From positions 4,605,001 to 4,669,000 of the forward strand of contig NZ_CP041405.1 of NCBI RefSeq assembly GCF_007066085.1: DNA of 64,000 nt, written 5' to 3'. Positions 33,386 through 42,415 of the stretch are shown here, piece after piece. Origin of the DNA: Paenibacillus thiaminolyticus. Its GTDB lineage: Bacteria; Bacillota; Bacilli; Paenibacillales; Paenibacillaceae. The notes below the pieces were generated by a model. That model did no database searches. It was not told where the DNA came from and saw only the letters and a list, made by a program, of their open reading frames with translations. Made by a program: the position numbers and the translations under genes. The stretch's first letter is position 1, and the number at the start of each line of letters is the position of its first letter.

Positions 33386-34618
33386 ATGAAGTTAACGAAA
33401 AGAGTAAGCCTGTTTCTAGTCATGGGGGCTGTTGCGATTACTGCATTGTTCGGTACTGCGCTAAGAGAGGCCAAGGCGATGAATTTCAAGGATGTATCGG
33501 CAACTCACTGGGCCAAGGACTCCATTCTTGCTGCCGTAAATGCAGGGTATTTCAAAGGTTATAGTAATGGAACATTCAATAATGGAACATTCAAACCGGA
33601 CGCGACCATTACAAGGGCAGAATTCGCTTCCTTGCTGTCACGGATATCGAAAGCGGAACCTCCAACGGAAATAGAGAATGTCTTTAACGATTTGAACAAT
33701 CACTGGAGCAAGAAGCAAGTCGAGAGGGCGGTTGCTTTCGGTTTTATTGATCCGAAGAACTATCCAAATGGCTTTAAACCCAATACGGCCTTAACCCGTG
33801 AAGAGATGGCCATCTGGTTAAGCTCAGGCTTGGCCGCCCTCGATGAAGCTTACAAGCAGGCCCTATTGGATACGAAGGAGACACTGATCCCAGTCAAAGA
33901 ATACTTCAAACCGGGCATACCAGAGTCCAAAGCCGGACATATTGCGGTAGCCATGGGCACCAAACTGATGAGCGGCTACCCGGACGGCTCCTTCGGCATG
34001 AAAAACACCACGACCCGCGCCGAGACATCGGCTATTTTGTTACGGTTCGTGAAGGCAGCGGCTAAAAAGGCAGATACCTTCCCCGCTCTGAATGAGCTCC
34101 GGGCAGTCGGTACGGAGAAGAATAATTTGGAGGTGGTGACGCCGTTCAAACCGACTCGCAGCATGACAGAAGCAAGCGGAAAGACCAAAACGTTTAGAAA
34201 TAATGCCGGTCAGCTAGTATTTCATCGAATGATTGCGGTGAATGTGGAGAATTGGAATGAGAAGAGTTTTTATGGCGACTTGTTTGTATCTGAAATAAAT
34301 AAAGGCTTCTTAACTGAAGAAAAAGGTACATACCCAGTATTTATGGAAATCACGATCTATCCAAAATCAAAGGATTTTGATGTTGACCATTATTATAGCG
34401 GAATGCCTAATTTAATGGCAGGTGCTGCTATAAACAATGAGAATTACAAAAAGTATGGTTATAAAACCATGCCAAGAACGGAAACAAAGGAATTTTTTGC
34501 TGCACGTTCGTCTGGGGTAAAATTGTGGGTCGTAAGATATTTTGTAAAAGGACAAGGAGCGCTTGGTGAAGTTGAATTTGATGATGGCTCATTTTTGAAA
34601 CTGGTACAGGCTAAATAG
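33386..34618 (+). CDS. S-layer homology (SLH) domain surface protein
   Basis: 410 residues. Signal peptide to about REAKA (residue 30), then three SLH repeats: FKDVSATHWAKDSILAAVNAGYFKG...FKPDATITRAEFASLL, FNDLNNHWSKKQVERAVAFGF...FKPNTALTREEMAIWL, and AGHIAVAMGTKLMSGYPDGSFG...TTTRAETSAILLRF, ending near residue 230. SLH domains bind pyruvylated secondary wall polymer. The C-terminal 180 residues are a non-SLH domain of unknown function, encoded in noticeably more AT-rich DNA (from about 34200). It is 10 bp ahead of the 1116-residue secreted protein, so the two are probably cotranscribed and may form a surface complex. Confidence 0.93.
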   Translation: MKLTKRVSLFLVMGAVAITALFGTALREAKAMNFKDVSATHWAKDSILAAVNAGYFKGYSNGTFNNGTFKPDATITRAEFASLLSRISKAEPPTEIENVFNDLNNHWSKKQVERAVAFGFIDPKNYPNGFKPNTALTREEMAIWLSSGLAALDEAYKQALLDTKETLIPVKEYFKPGIPESKAGHIAVAMGTKLMSGYPDGSFGMKNTTTRAETSAILLRFVKAAAKKADTFPALNELRAVGTEKNNLEVVTPFKPTRSMTEASGKTKTFRNNAGQLVFHRMIAVNVENWNEKSFYGDLFVSEINKGFLTEEKGTYPVFMEITIYPKSKDFDVDHYYSGMPNLMAGAAINNENYKKYGYKTMPRTETKEFFAARSSGVKLWVVRYFVKGQGALGEVEFDDGSFLKLVQAK

Positions 34619-34628
34619 AGGGGATAAC

Positions 34629-37600
34629 ATGAAAAAAGCACTTGCAGCCATACTGAGCCTGTTGTTGATGTTATTTTCCTTTAATTTTGCTGCGAATCTT
34701 GTCTCTGCTTCTGATCCAGATCCGAAACCACCTAGACTCTGGGCATATGGGTATCCTACGGAAGGAATTGAAATGAAACCTCCGGGGCTAGCTCCCAAAG
34801 CTCAGACAGCTATTGTGGAGGTAACAGGTACTGCACTGCCAGAACCGAAAACCGTCTGGACCGAGGGAGATCGGGGACAATGGGTTGCCGTCACTCAAGA
34901 CAATGAGCGAGTAGAGACAGTTACAATCATTAATCCTAACAATGGGCATAAATATCCTAGATTAGCTGCGGTTAAGGATAAAATAAACATGGCTAATTAT
35001 GCTCCCGATCTTAGGGATACGAAAGATAACCCTTTCAAGAAGGAATACATCAAGGATCTCGGAATAGCAGATATTGATTATACAAAAGCGAGTACTTATA
35101 AACCGGCTGATAACAAACCGCAATTTACTAAAGGAAAAATTTTTGCAACACTTTACACTTATACCGGTTGGTCTCCTGAGTATAAGGACCAGTTTCCTTC
35201 ACAATATAACAAATATGAAACAGGACATAATGGTCAACCTAAATACCAAGCCCATTATAACACACCTCTCACAATTGATTTCGAGGGCTATGTCATGGAG
35301 ACGAAAGAACTGCGCATCTCGTCTAATGCGACTATGAAGAGCGGAGAGACGAAGAACTTAAAGGCAGAAGTGAGAACCCAGGAATATGACATGACGGGCT
35401 TCACGAATTGGTTGGATATCACCCGTCGGACGGAACAACTGGAATGGAATTCGGATCGATCGGCTGTGGTGACGGTAGGACCTGACGGAAAGGTAACGGC
35501 TGTCGGCAAGGGGACTGCTAAAATCACTGCCAAATGGAAGAGTTACCCCTATTATATATACGATTCCGTAACTATTTCTGTTGAGGATGGTCCTCCGGGT
35601 AAACCGGATCCCACGGATCCGCCAGAACCTACGGGATCATGCACCGCTCCCGTGCCGGGAACGAAAATCCCAAATCAAGTAATGGATCCAAAGGCGAGCG
35701 CAATGATTAAAGCGGATAATCGGGGAAGTGAGCAGTTCGATGTGCTGCTGGGCATTCCTACATCCGAATCCTTATACGCCAATGCCTTTGCCTATAATTA
35801 CTTATTCAAGAGTTCGTTTGTGCAGATGAGCGGTAAATGTATGTTCGAGGTTCCCGTGGAAAAGACGTTTATGAAGAAATGGAAGGAGCCTGGGACAGAC
35901 GCGGAGGGGAAACCTGCGCCAGAAGACATGGAGGAAGAGGAAACCGTCAGTGATGTCGTGACCGTTGAGCGTCCATATTCTTTTTGGGTAGTTGATAATT
36001 TGGAAATTTACAAACTTCAAGAAGCAAAAATGCAGAATGCAGCATTGCCAAACGGAGGGGTCACCTTGGAGCCCCAAAATTATACGCCGCCAGATTATGA
36101 TTTCAAGCAGCAGGGCGGAATCGTGAAGGAACCGGACGCACAGGGGGTCGTTCTCCCTTCGCAGACCGTCGGCAAAGATGTACCTGACTATTCAGGCGAA
36201 TTCGAAGCCGCTGCCGAGAAGGCGATTGGTAAAGTTCGTGTCCAAAATGATTCTCTTACCTTTCAGGGAAAGATCATTATGTCAGGGCAGGCGGGGGATG
36301 AGAACGGATCCTCTCCTGGAACCATTCCGCATCCAGCCACGATAGGTCAAAACACCTTATATAAAAATCGACTCTTAATACATAGCGATAAAGTGAACGC
36401 GAAAAATGTACCGAGCAGCGGTACGATTTATTATAAGATGCTTCCTAAACATATGAATAGCAGCACGGATCAGGAATATCCGATCCCGGGCATCAACCCG
36501 GTTACCATACATACTCCGGTTGTGACGTATGCTTCCGTATCGGATGACCGGGCGCATAACCAGAAGACGAAGCCGAGCCCGAACCGGGCGGCACTTATTC
36601 TGGAGCGGCCGTTCACGGTACGCCTGCCGACGAGCGGGCAGCATGTCTCCTATCCGGGATACGGGAACGGGGATTATGCGAAATATGTCCGCACGAAGCA
36701 GGTGTGGTTCCCGTTCGATGTGTACTCCGGGGATCGCAGCCGCTTTATTCCGAAGCGGACCTGGATCGACATTCCGGTGAACCAACTAGAAATGACATTC
36801 TTCCTGCCGGTATGGGTCGATGAAGGGAATTATTCTGTCCTGTTCCGCACCATTGCCGAGAACGCACCCGCGCAGCTCGACACGCAGCCGAATGCCAATA
36901 CCGAGCTGAGGAATCATGTCTCCACTGATGTGGTCGAGGTGGAAGTCGTTGGCCGGCTTTATGATTTCCGGCTGACCGATATCGTGGATTATAATTGGGA
37001 GAAGGTGTTCCGCAAGCAGGCCGGCAGCCATGAGCCAACCGGCGCGTCTTACTGGGTCGGGGCGAATGGCATCGACGGTGAGCCGCGCGGGAACCGAGCG
37101 CCATATACGCTGCCGATTCGGCCTGGCAGTCATCCATTGCAGGGATACCGCAACGTGGCGGTGAAGACGGGGTATCATTTCAAATTCGATTTGAAGACGA
37201 AGGGGAATATGTTCAGCCCGAAGGATAGTATCCGGATTGCGCCAAGCTTCTACTACGCGAGCAAGGATGGCAAGACCCGTGTTCCGGCCGTTTTGTATTA
37301 CCACAGCAATGACCGCTACTTCATCCGCATCGGATCGCAGGAGGATAAGGTCGGGCGCTATGTCATCCTGAATGAGCGGCTGCGCAACGTGCCGACGGAG
37401 CAACTGGCCGATACCGCCAGTTACAAGTACGACCGTGAGGGACAAGGATCGTCCTTGAGCCGCCAAGCATATATTGACCAGTACATTGAGAAATGGACGA
37501 AGCGGAAATCGCCGGTCGGCGGCTACGGCGGGCTGCTGCTGCCTGAAGCGGTGCGCACATTCATCGGGCCGATGTCGAATCTTCCGGATTCGGTCGATGC

Positions 37601-37979
37601 CCAGCGGGCGAACGCATCGATCCAGCAGTGGTATGGTGAGTACAGCTTGCCGGCAGGGGTCTATATCGTCAGGAAGGGAACGGATATCGCCGAGTATGGC
37701 CGCACGCATGGCGGAGTGCATGACAAGTCGCCGATCTTCCTGCGGGACGGCTACCTGATCGTGAACTTCAATATCGAGTCCATCCGGGATGGACGCACCG
37801 CAGCGCCGCATTTGCAATATATTCAGGCGCCGCTGATGAACCAGTGGCGGCTGGAAGGATTCGAGCGAACTATTCGGGATTCGTTCGGCCACGCCTTCGC
37901 GCTGCAGGACGGGGATGTGCTGTTCTACCACGCGAACCTGTCGAGCCGGGATGATTTCGGGGCGATGGTGCCGCATTAG
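34629..37979 (+). CDS. large secreted protein with Ig-like (Big_2) domain
   Basis: 1116 residues. Signal peptide to about LVSASD (residue 28). A bacterial Ig-like type 2 domain occupies about residues 228-322, with the typical VTVGPDGKVTAVGKGTAKITAKW. A proline-rich linker (GKPDPTDPPEPTGS) and a Cys pair follow (about 339 and 399). The remaining ~700 residues are unassigned, beta-rich and Tyr/Pro-rich, possibly of the DUF5704 type found in Paenibacillus next to SLH proteins. Ribosome site GAGGGGATAAC. Composition shifts within the gene: AT-rich to about 36480, GC-rich after. It probably works at the cell surface with the SLH protein, and the function is unknown. Confidence 0.85.
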   Translation: MKKALAAILSLLLMLFSFNFAANLVSASDPDPKPPRLWAYGYPTEGIEMKPPGLAPKAQTAIVEVTGTALPEPKTVWTEGDRGQWVAVTQDNERVETVTIINPNNGHKYPRLAAVKDKINMANYAPDLRDTKDNPFKKEYIKDLGIADIDYTKASTYKPADNKPQFTKGKIFATLYTYTGWSPEYKDQFPSQYNKYETGHNGQPKYQAHYNTPLTIDFEGYVMETKELRISSNATMKSGETKNLKAEVRTQEYDMTGFTNWLDITRRTEQLEWNSDRSAVVTVGPDGKVTAVGKGTAKITAKWKSYPYYIYDSVTISVEDGPPGKPDPTDPPEPTGSCTAPVPGTKIPNQVMDPKASAMIKADNRGSEQFDVLLGIPTSESLYANAFAYNYLFKSSFVQMSGKCMFEVPVEKTFMKKWKEPGTDAEGKPAPEDMEEEETVSDVVTVERPYSFWVVDNLEIYKLQEAKMQNAALPNGGVTLEPQNYTPPDYDFKQQGGIVKEPDAQGVVLPSQTVGKDVPDYSGEFEAAAEKAIGKVRVQNDSLTFQGKIIMSGQAGDENGSSPGTIPHPATIGQNTLYKNRLLIHSDKVNAKNVPSSGTIYYKMLPKHMNSSTDQEYPIPGINPVTIHTPVVTYASVSDDRAHNQKTKPSPNRAALILERPFTVRLPTSGQHVSYPGYGNGDYAKYVRTKQVWFPFDVYSGDRSRFIPKRTWIDIPVNQLEMTFFLPVWVDEGNYSVLFRTIAENAPAQLDTQPNANTELRNHVSTDVVEVEVVGRLYDFRLTDIVDYNWEKVFRKQAGSHEPTGASYWVGANGIDGEPRGNRAPYTLPIRPGSHPLQGYRNVAVKTGYHFKFDLKTKGNMFSPKDSIRIAPSFYYASKDGKTRVPAVLYYHSNDRYFIRIGSQEDKVGRYVILNERLRNVPTEQLADTASYKYDREGQGSSLSRQAYIDQYIEKWTKRKSPVGGYGGLLLPEAVRTFIGPMSNLPDSVDAQRANASIQQWYGEYSLPAGVYIVRKGTDIAEYGRTHGGVHDKSPIFLRDGYLIVNFNIESIRDGRTAAPHLQYIQAPLMNQWRLEGFERTIRDSFGHAFALQDGDVLFYHANLSSRDDFGAMVPH

Positions 37980-38004
37980 CCGATATAGAATTGGATTACA
38001 TTGG

Positions 38005-38034
38005 GGTGGAAGCTTTGCTTCCGCCTCTTTTTTA
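38005..38034 (+). terminator. terminator after the large secreted protein
   Basis: GGTGGAAGC-TTT-GCTTCCGCC hairpin (one G-U) followed by TCTTTTTTTATT. Confidence 0.88.
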
Positions 38035-38040
38035 TTGCGT

Positions 38041-38580
38041 CGGAGTCAAGTAGTTCGGGAAGAGTCGGGATGAGGCTCTCTCTCGAGTGGCAGCCCGTAG
38101 CCGGGAGCATAACATGTGGGTCTTTGCCTCTTATGAACGATATCCCCATCGTTCAGGGAGAACAAGTATCCTAGCCGCTTATTTTGAATATCCCCTTAGT
38201 TCAGGAATGCCGATTATCCCGGTTGCCAAGAGATGATGCGGGAATAAATTGAGATTTTTTGGTCCTGACTGGACGGGATATTCGGCAAAAGAAGCCGTAA
38301 GGGAGAGGGCGGAAGCAGGAAGGTGTAACGCGAGACGACAACGGAAAATAACGAACTGCAGAAAGTGCGGCATAAAGAAAGTGTTCCGCTTCTTTAATAA
38401 TTGAGTAACTGCAATGGAAAAGATAGCAATCCTGCAACCCTGACTGATTGGGAGAGTGCTGATAAAGACAGCCAAGCATAGAAGCTAAGAAACGGCCATC
38501 CTGAGTGAGTGGGAGAGCGATCAAAAGGCTCCGAACATGATGCAACTGGAAAGAGAGAGATTGCATTTTCTAATACATAG
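38041..38580. repeat. noncoding degenerate repeat region
   Basis: 540 bp without a convincing gene. A degenerate unit recurs at 38438-38460 and 38499-38521 (CCTGA-TGA-TGGGAGAG), about 61 bp apart, with looser copies either side sharing TGCAA-TGGAAA-AGA. Minus-strand frames of 98 and 121 codons run across it in two overlapping frames, which argues for repeat DNA rather than a protein. Confidence 0.5.
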
Positions 38581-38616
38581 ATATACTATATATGTAGTAA
38601 ATCTAGGTATATAGTT
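38581..38616 (+). promoter_or_regulatory. AT-rich palindromic region upstream of padR
   Basis: TACTATATATGTAGTA at 38584-38599 is an imperfect inverted repeat in an AT-rich stretch, followed by TAGGTATATAG. PadR proteins usually repress their own promoter from such sites. This one is 68-83 bp ahead of the ATG and is a candidate only. Confidence 0.5.
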
Positions 38617-38666
38617 TTCCGTGGTTATTCACGTTCACTATTTTACGATTTCCGAAGGAGGAAGCG

Positions 38667-38999
38667 ATGGGACCGAAGGTAAGCAAGGAAATGTTGAAGG
38701 GCTGCACCGCGCTGCTTGTATTGTCGATGCTGGAGAAGGAAGAACTGTACGGTTACGAGTTGACAAAGCGGCTCGAGACGGCCTCCTCCGGCTTGTTCGC
38801 CATGAAGGAAGGCACACTCTATCCGATTCTTCACGGGCTGGAGAGCGGCGGGCAGGTTGAGGCATATTGGAGCGAGGCGGCAGGCCGGGCACGCAAATAT
38901 TACCGGATTACCGATGCTGGCCGTCGCCTCCTGCAAGAGAAGACGGAGGAATGGCGTTTGTTCAGCGGGACGATAAACCGGGTGTTGGGGGAGGTGTGA
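38667..38999 (+). CDS. PadR family transcriptional regulator
   Basis: 110 residues with ribosome site GAAGGAGGAAGCG. Winged-helix PadR signature LLVLSMLEKEELYGYELTKRLE...FAMKEGTLYPILHGLESGGQVEAYW...RKYYRITDAGRRLL, with a short PadR-s2 type C-terminal helix for dimerisation. It lies four bases before the FtsW-like gene. In Firmicutes, PadR next to a HAAS-domain membrane protein is a recurrent pair in which the regulator controls the membrane protein in response to envelope stress. That link is by analogy. Confidence 0.93.
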   Translation: MGPKVSKEMLKGCTALLVLSMLEKEELYGYELTKRLETASSGLFAMKEGTLYPILHGLESGGQVEAYWSEAAGRARKYYRITDAGRRLLQEKTEEWRLFSGTINRVLGEV

Positions 39000-39003
39000 G
39001 TGA

Positions 39004-40343
39004 ATGATCAATTCAGACAAGGACGGTACGTTCCGTATGCCGGAAGCGGCAGAGCAGTTCGTGCAGGATGTGCTGGGACGCATCAAAGCGAAGGAGATGA
39101 AGCCCGAGATCGAGGCGGAGCTGAGGGATCATCTCCTGTCCCGAATGGAAGAGCATACGGACCGTGGAAGGAATGAGGACGAAGCGGCGCATGAAGCCGT
39201 CCGCCAAATGGGAGCATCCTCCATTGTGGCGGAGCAAATGAACCGGATTCATCGCCCACGCATCCCGTGGCTGCTGTGGAGCAGCTTGGTGATATGGATC
39301 GGGTTCAGCCTCTTCGGCCTGTTCCTGCTGCAGAGCGAACCGGGCGGACAGAATTTGGCTGGACTAGGCACCAAATCTAGCATCTATCTCCTTCTTGGTA
39401 TTGTCTGCTTCGCAGCAGGGATGTTCATCGACTACCGCCAACTGTGGCGCCTCGCTTCCTGGATGTATGGGGGGATGGCGGTACTGCTTGTTTGGACGGG
39501 GTGGACCGGGGTTCACATTAACGGGATGCGTTTTCTGATGATAGGCCCCGTGCCCATTGATATATATTTGCTAAGTCCTTTTCTGTTTCTGATTGCGATC
39601 TATGTGATGCTAAGCGATCGTTCGGCCCGAACCAAGAGGTATGCCAAATTCATGCCGTATGCGTTGATCATCCTGCCTGTTCTGCTGTATGTGATCGACG
39701 GCCGTTACAAGGAACTGTTCATTTATGGACTTGGCATGATTGTGGTGCTCATGCAGCTTCGCTGCCGCCCGGTTGTATGGTGGAAGCTGGCCGTTTGTGC
39801 CGCGGGAGGCGGAGTCCTGTTGTGGATGACATCCGATACGGTCCGCTTCGTGTTCGGGCGCCGCATGCAGGAATGGAGTGCATTTCTTGGAAGCACAGTC
39901 GAGCGTGATTCTGATGGCGGCTTTGTCATGCGGGAGATTCGCAGATCGGTGCAGCATGCGGGATGGTTCGGACAGGAGAATGGTCAGACGCTCACCCTGC
40001 CTTATCTTCACAGTGATTATTTGAGCGTCTACCTCGTCGATACGGCGGGGTGGTCCTCGGGCCTGCTGCTGTTGGGCTCCATGGGCGTTCTCCTGTACAG
40101 CGTGTACAGGGCGGCCGCCGTATTCGCCATACATTTGGCCGGGGGCTAGCTCGCCTCATCGCGGTGCTGGCAGGGGCGCATTTCCTGCTGGCCCTGGGAG
40201 GCCTCCTCGGGCTGGTGCCGATGAATGGCCTAGACCTGCCGCTGTTCGGCTACGGAGGCACCCGAATGCTGCTGTGGATGTCACTCTTCGGACTCTTCTC
40301 CGGCATCTACCGGCGCAAAGATATGCTTCCGCAAACCTCATAA
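39004..40343 (+). pseudogene. HAAS + FtsW/RodA-like membrane protein, frameshifted
   Basis: An N-terminal HAAS-type segment (KAKEMKPEIEAELRDHLLSRMEEH, about 28-51) precedes an FtsW/RodA/SpoVE-like polytopic domain. The main frame stops at TAG 40147-40149 after HLAGG (381 residues). The family's conserved ending continues in the next frame: ARLIAVLAGAHFLLALGG, then LPLFGYGGTRMLLWM, to TAA 40341-40343. One extra G in the G5 run at 40141-40145 would join them into a 446-residue protein reading HLAGGLARLIA. This is therefore a real single-base lesion, a sequencing error, or a phase-variable tract. Coupled to padR; likely an SEDS relative rather than the housekeeping cell-division protein. Confidence 0.8.
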
Positions 40344-40354
40344 TTCGATACTAC

Positions 40355-40384
40355 GGCTCTTCCGTTCGACGGGAGAGCTTTTTA
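40355..40384 (+). terminator. terminator after the FtsW-like gene
   Basis: GCTCTTCCGT / ACGGGAGAGC hairpin with a three-base loop, followed by TTTTTAT. Confidence 0.85.
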
Positions 40385-40783
40385 TATGGCAGATTTCTTA
40401 TTTTTCCAAGGAAAACGTTGTCAACAAAGGCGAGGCGGCGTATGATGATAGACGCGGCGGGGCAAACAGAAGGCGGACGTTCGTATCCGAAGATTGGTCC
40501 AGAAGCACAATGGATGCATGAAGCGGGTAAGAAGCCGGTTTAGAAGCAGGGCTGACGGTCTATGGTGTCATTTTTTCTCGCAAGGCTCATATAATCTATC
40601 AGACGATGGTGAACGTATATGCTCTCGCGCCGGCAAACGAATCGGGGACAGGGTGGGGCATTCTGGCCAGACAGCAGCTGGATTCGGGGATGCTGCGGGG
40701 TAGAAGGGACAGGCTGTCATATCCCTGCTCAGCGCTTGCATGGGGGCTTTCAGGAATAGTAACGAAAAGAGGGGGACGTTCGG
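40385..40783. other. 400-bp gap, nothing recognised
   Basis: Contains the leader and promoter of the deacetylase gene but no clear -35/-10 pair. Frames over it on both strands lack ribosome sites and family resemblance. Confidence 0.4.
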
Positions 40784-42217
40784 ATGAAACAGGAAGCAAC
40801 GGGATTGTGGAAGGAAACCAAAGGCTGGATAGGGCGGCTATCGACGGCCATATGCGCTTTGCTGATGATCGCCGCGCTGTGGACGGCTTGGGGAACGAAG
40901 GAAGCCCCGGAGCCGATCGCCTACTCTGCTTCGCCTGCTTCTCATCAAGCGGTACCGATGGCATATAACGCGGAGGAAGCACTGGCGCGTGCGGATTATG
41001 GCGAGGCCGTGTCCATACAGATGAACGGAGTGAAGGAAGAGGCGTTCGATGCTCTATCGGCTAGGGGCCATGGCTCCGAGACCAGCAAGGCCTCTTTGCA
41101 ATTGGCTGCGGTGAAGAAGCCGGATACCGGGAAGCTGTCACCGGGCGTGGAAGAGAAGAAGCCGGATAAGGTCGTTTACTTGACGTTCGATGACGGCCCG
41201 AGCATACATACGAAGGATGTGCTTGATATTTTGGCCAAGGAGCAGGTGAAGGCAACCTTCTTCGTGTTGGGTCAACATGCGAAGCGCGATCAGGAGATGG
41301 TCCAAACGATTGCGGAAGCGGGACATGCCATCGGCAATCACAGCTATAATCATGAATATAAGGAGCTGTACGGCAGCTTTCGTGAATTTTGGCGCCAGAT
41401 TCGCGAGACCGGCAAGGTGCTGGAGGACATTCTGGGCTATGAGCCCCGGCTGGTGCGGGCGCCAGGCGGAACGGCAATGAATTTCGATAAGCAGTATTTC
41501 GAGCTGATGCAGCAGGCAGGTTACTTGGTTTATGACTGGCATGTCGACAGCGGCGATTCCAAGCGGCGGGGCGTGCCTGCGAAGGAGATCGTGTCGTCGG
41601 TGAAGCATGGGGCGCTGCTGAAGGAGACGGTCGTGCTGATGCATGACGGATCCGGGCATGGGGAGACGGTGAAGGCGCTGCCGGAGATTATTCGCTTTTA
41701 TAAGGACAAAGGCTATACGTTCGACGTGTTGTCGCCGGAGGTGAAGCCCGTTCAATTCCATGTTGCTTCCACGAAGCGCTGGGCTCGGTCCCCGGTGAGC
41801 AGCGCTTGGATTGAAGCGAATGTCCAGCCAGTCAACGTATCCGGGCCTGTGAAGCCCGAACCGAAAATGGTGATGGATGTGCACACCGATCAGGGCAGCC
41901 TCCATTTGGAGCCGGATCAGTTCCTGAGCCATGAGGACACGACGTATGTGCCGCTGCGGATGCTGGTGCATCAGTTGGGCGGAACGGTACGGTGGAACGC
42001 GGAGGCGAACCGGGTGGATGTCGATTGGAACGGGAAGGGCGCAGGCTTCGATCTGACTGGCGCGCAAATTGTATTTGCCGATGAGAACGAAGAGACCGTG
42101 CCGTTGAAGGCGGTAACGGAACGTTCGCTCACCTGGGTGCCGTTGCGGGATGTACTGAATGTGTTCGGCGTCAAGTTGACTGCATACGAAGTGACGCCTT
42201 TGCAGGAGGACGTGTGA
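40784..42217 (+). CDS. polysaccharide deacetylase (NodB) with C-terminal stalk-like domain
   Basis: 477 residues with one N-terminal membrane helix (about 20-36), so membrane-anchored or secreted. The CE4 domain has LTFDDGP (about 130-136), the metal-binding HSYNH motif, RAPGGT and VLMHDG, all key residues present. It would remove acetyl groups from peptidoglycan GlcNAc or another wall glycan. The last ~110 residues (TTYVPLRMLVHQLGGTVRWNAEANRVDV...WVPLRDVLNVFG) form a copper-amine-oxidase N-domain-like repeat, common on Paenibacillus exoproteins. Ribosome site GAGGGGGACG. Apparently monocistronic, with a terminator downstream. Confidence 0.93.
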   Translation: MKQEATGLWKETKGWIGRLSTAICALLMIAALWTAWGTKEAPEPIAYSASPASHQAVPMAYNAEEALARADYGEAVSIQMNGVKEEAFDALSARGHGSETSKASLQLAAVKKPDTGKLSPGVEEKKPDKVVYLTFDDGPSIHTKDVLDILAKEQVKATFFVLGQHAKRDQEMVQTIAEAGHAIGNHSYNHEYKELYGSFREFWRQIRETGKVLEDILGYEPRLVRAPGGTAMNFDKQYFELMQQAGYLVYDWHVDSGDSKRRGVPAKEIVSSVKHGALLKETVVLMHDGSGHGETVKALPEIIRFYKDKGYTFDVLSPEVKPVQFHVASTKRWARSPVSSAWIEANVQPVNVSGPVKPEPKMVMDVHTDQGSLHLEPDQFLSHEDTTYVPLRMLVHQLGGTVRWNAEANRVDVDWNGKGAGFDLTGAQIVFADENEETVPLKAVTERSLTWVPLRDVLNVFGVKLTAYEVTPLQEDV

Positions 42218-42297
42218 TTCTCTTCTATTATCTTGGCAAAGCAGCCTCTCACAGGTTTACAATCTATCAAGCTGGGCGATACTGATTCATAGAACGG

Positions 42298-42351
42298 CCC
42301 GGGACGGTTCATCGAACGTGCATGCACGCGAGGGACTCGTTCCGGGTTTTT
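42298..42351 (+). terminator. terminator after the deacetylase gene
   Basis: Outer stem CCCGGGACG / CGTTCCGGG with nested GTTCATCGAAC and the perfect palindrome CGTGCATGCACG inside, followed by TTTTT. Confidence 0.75.
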
Positions 42352-42415
42352 GGTGTCTTGTTATCGTTTTGTAGGAAAAAGGATGCTGCTAGGTTAAGAG
42401 GGAGGGAATCTACGA

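Noticed and set aside
38179..38566. Two overlapping minus-strand frames of 98 and 121 codons
   Set aside because: They run through degenerate repeats in different frames, so neither shows a coding signal.
39004..40343. Programmed ribosomal frameshift in the FtsW-like gene
   Set aside because: No slippery heptamer, downstream stem-loop or internal Shine-Dalgarno was evident at the G run. A base deletion or error is simpler, though phase variation stays open.
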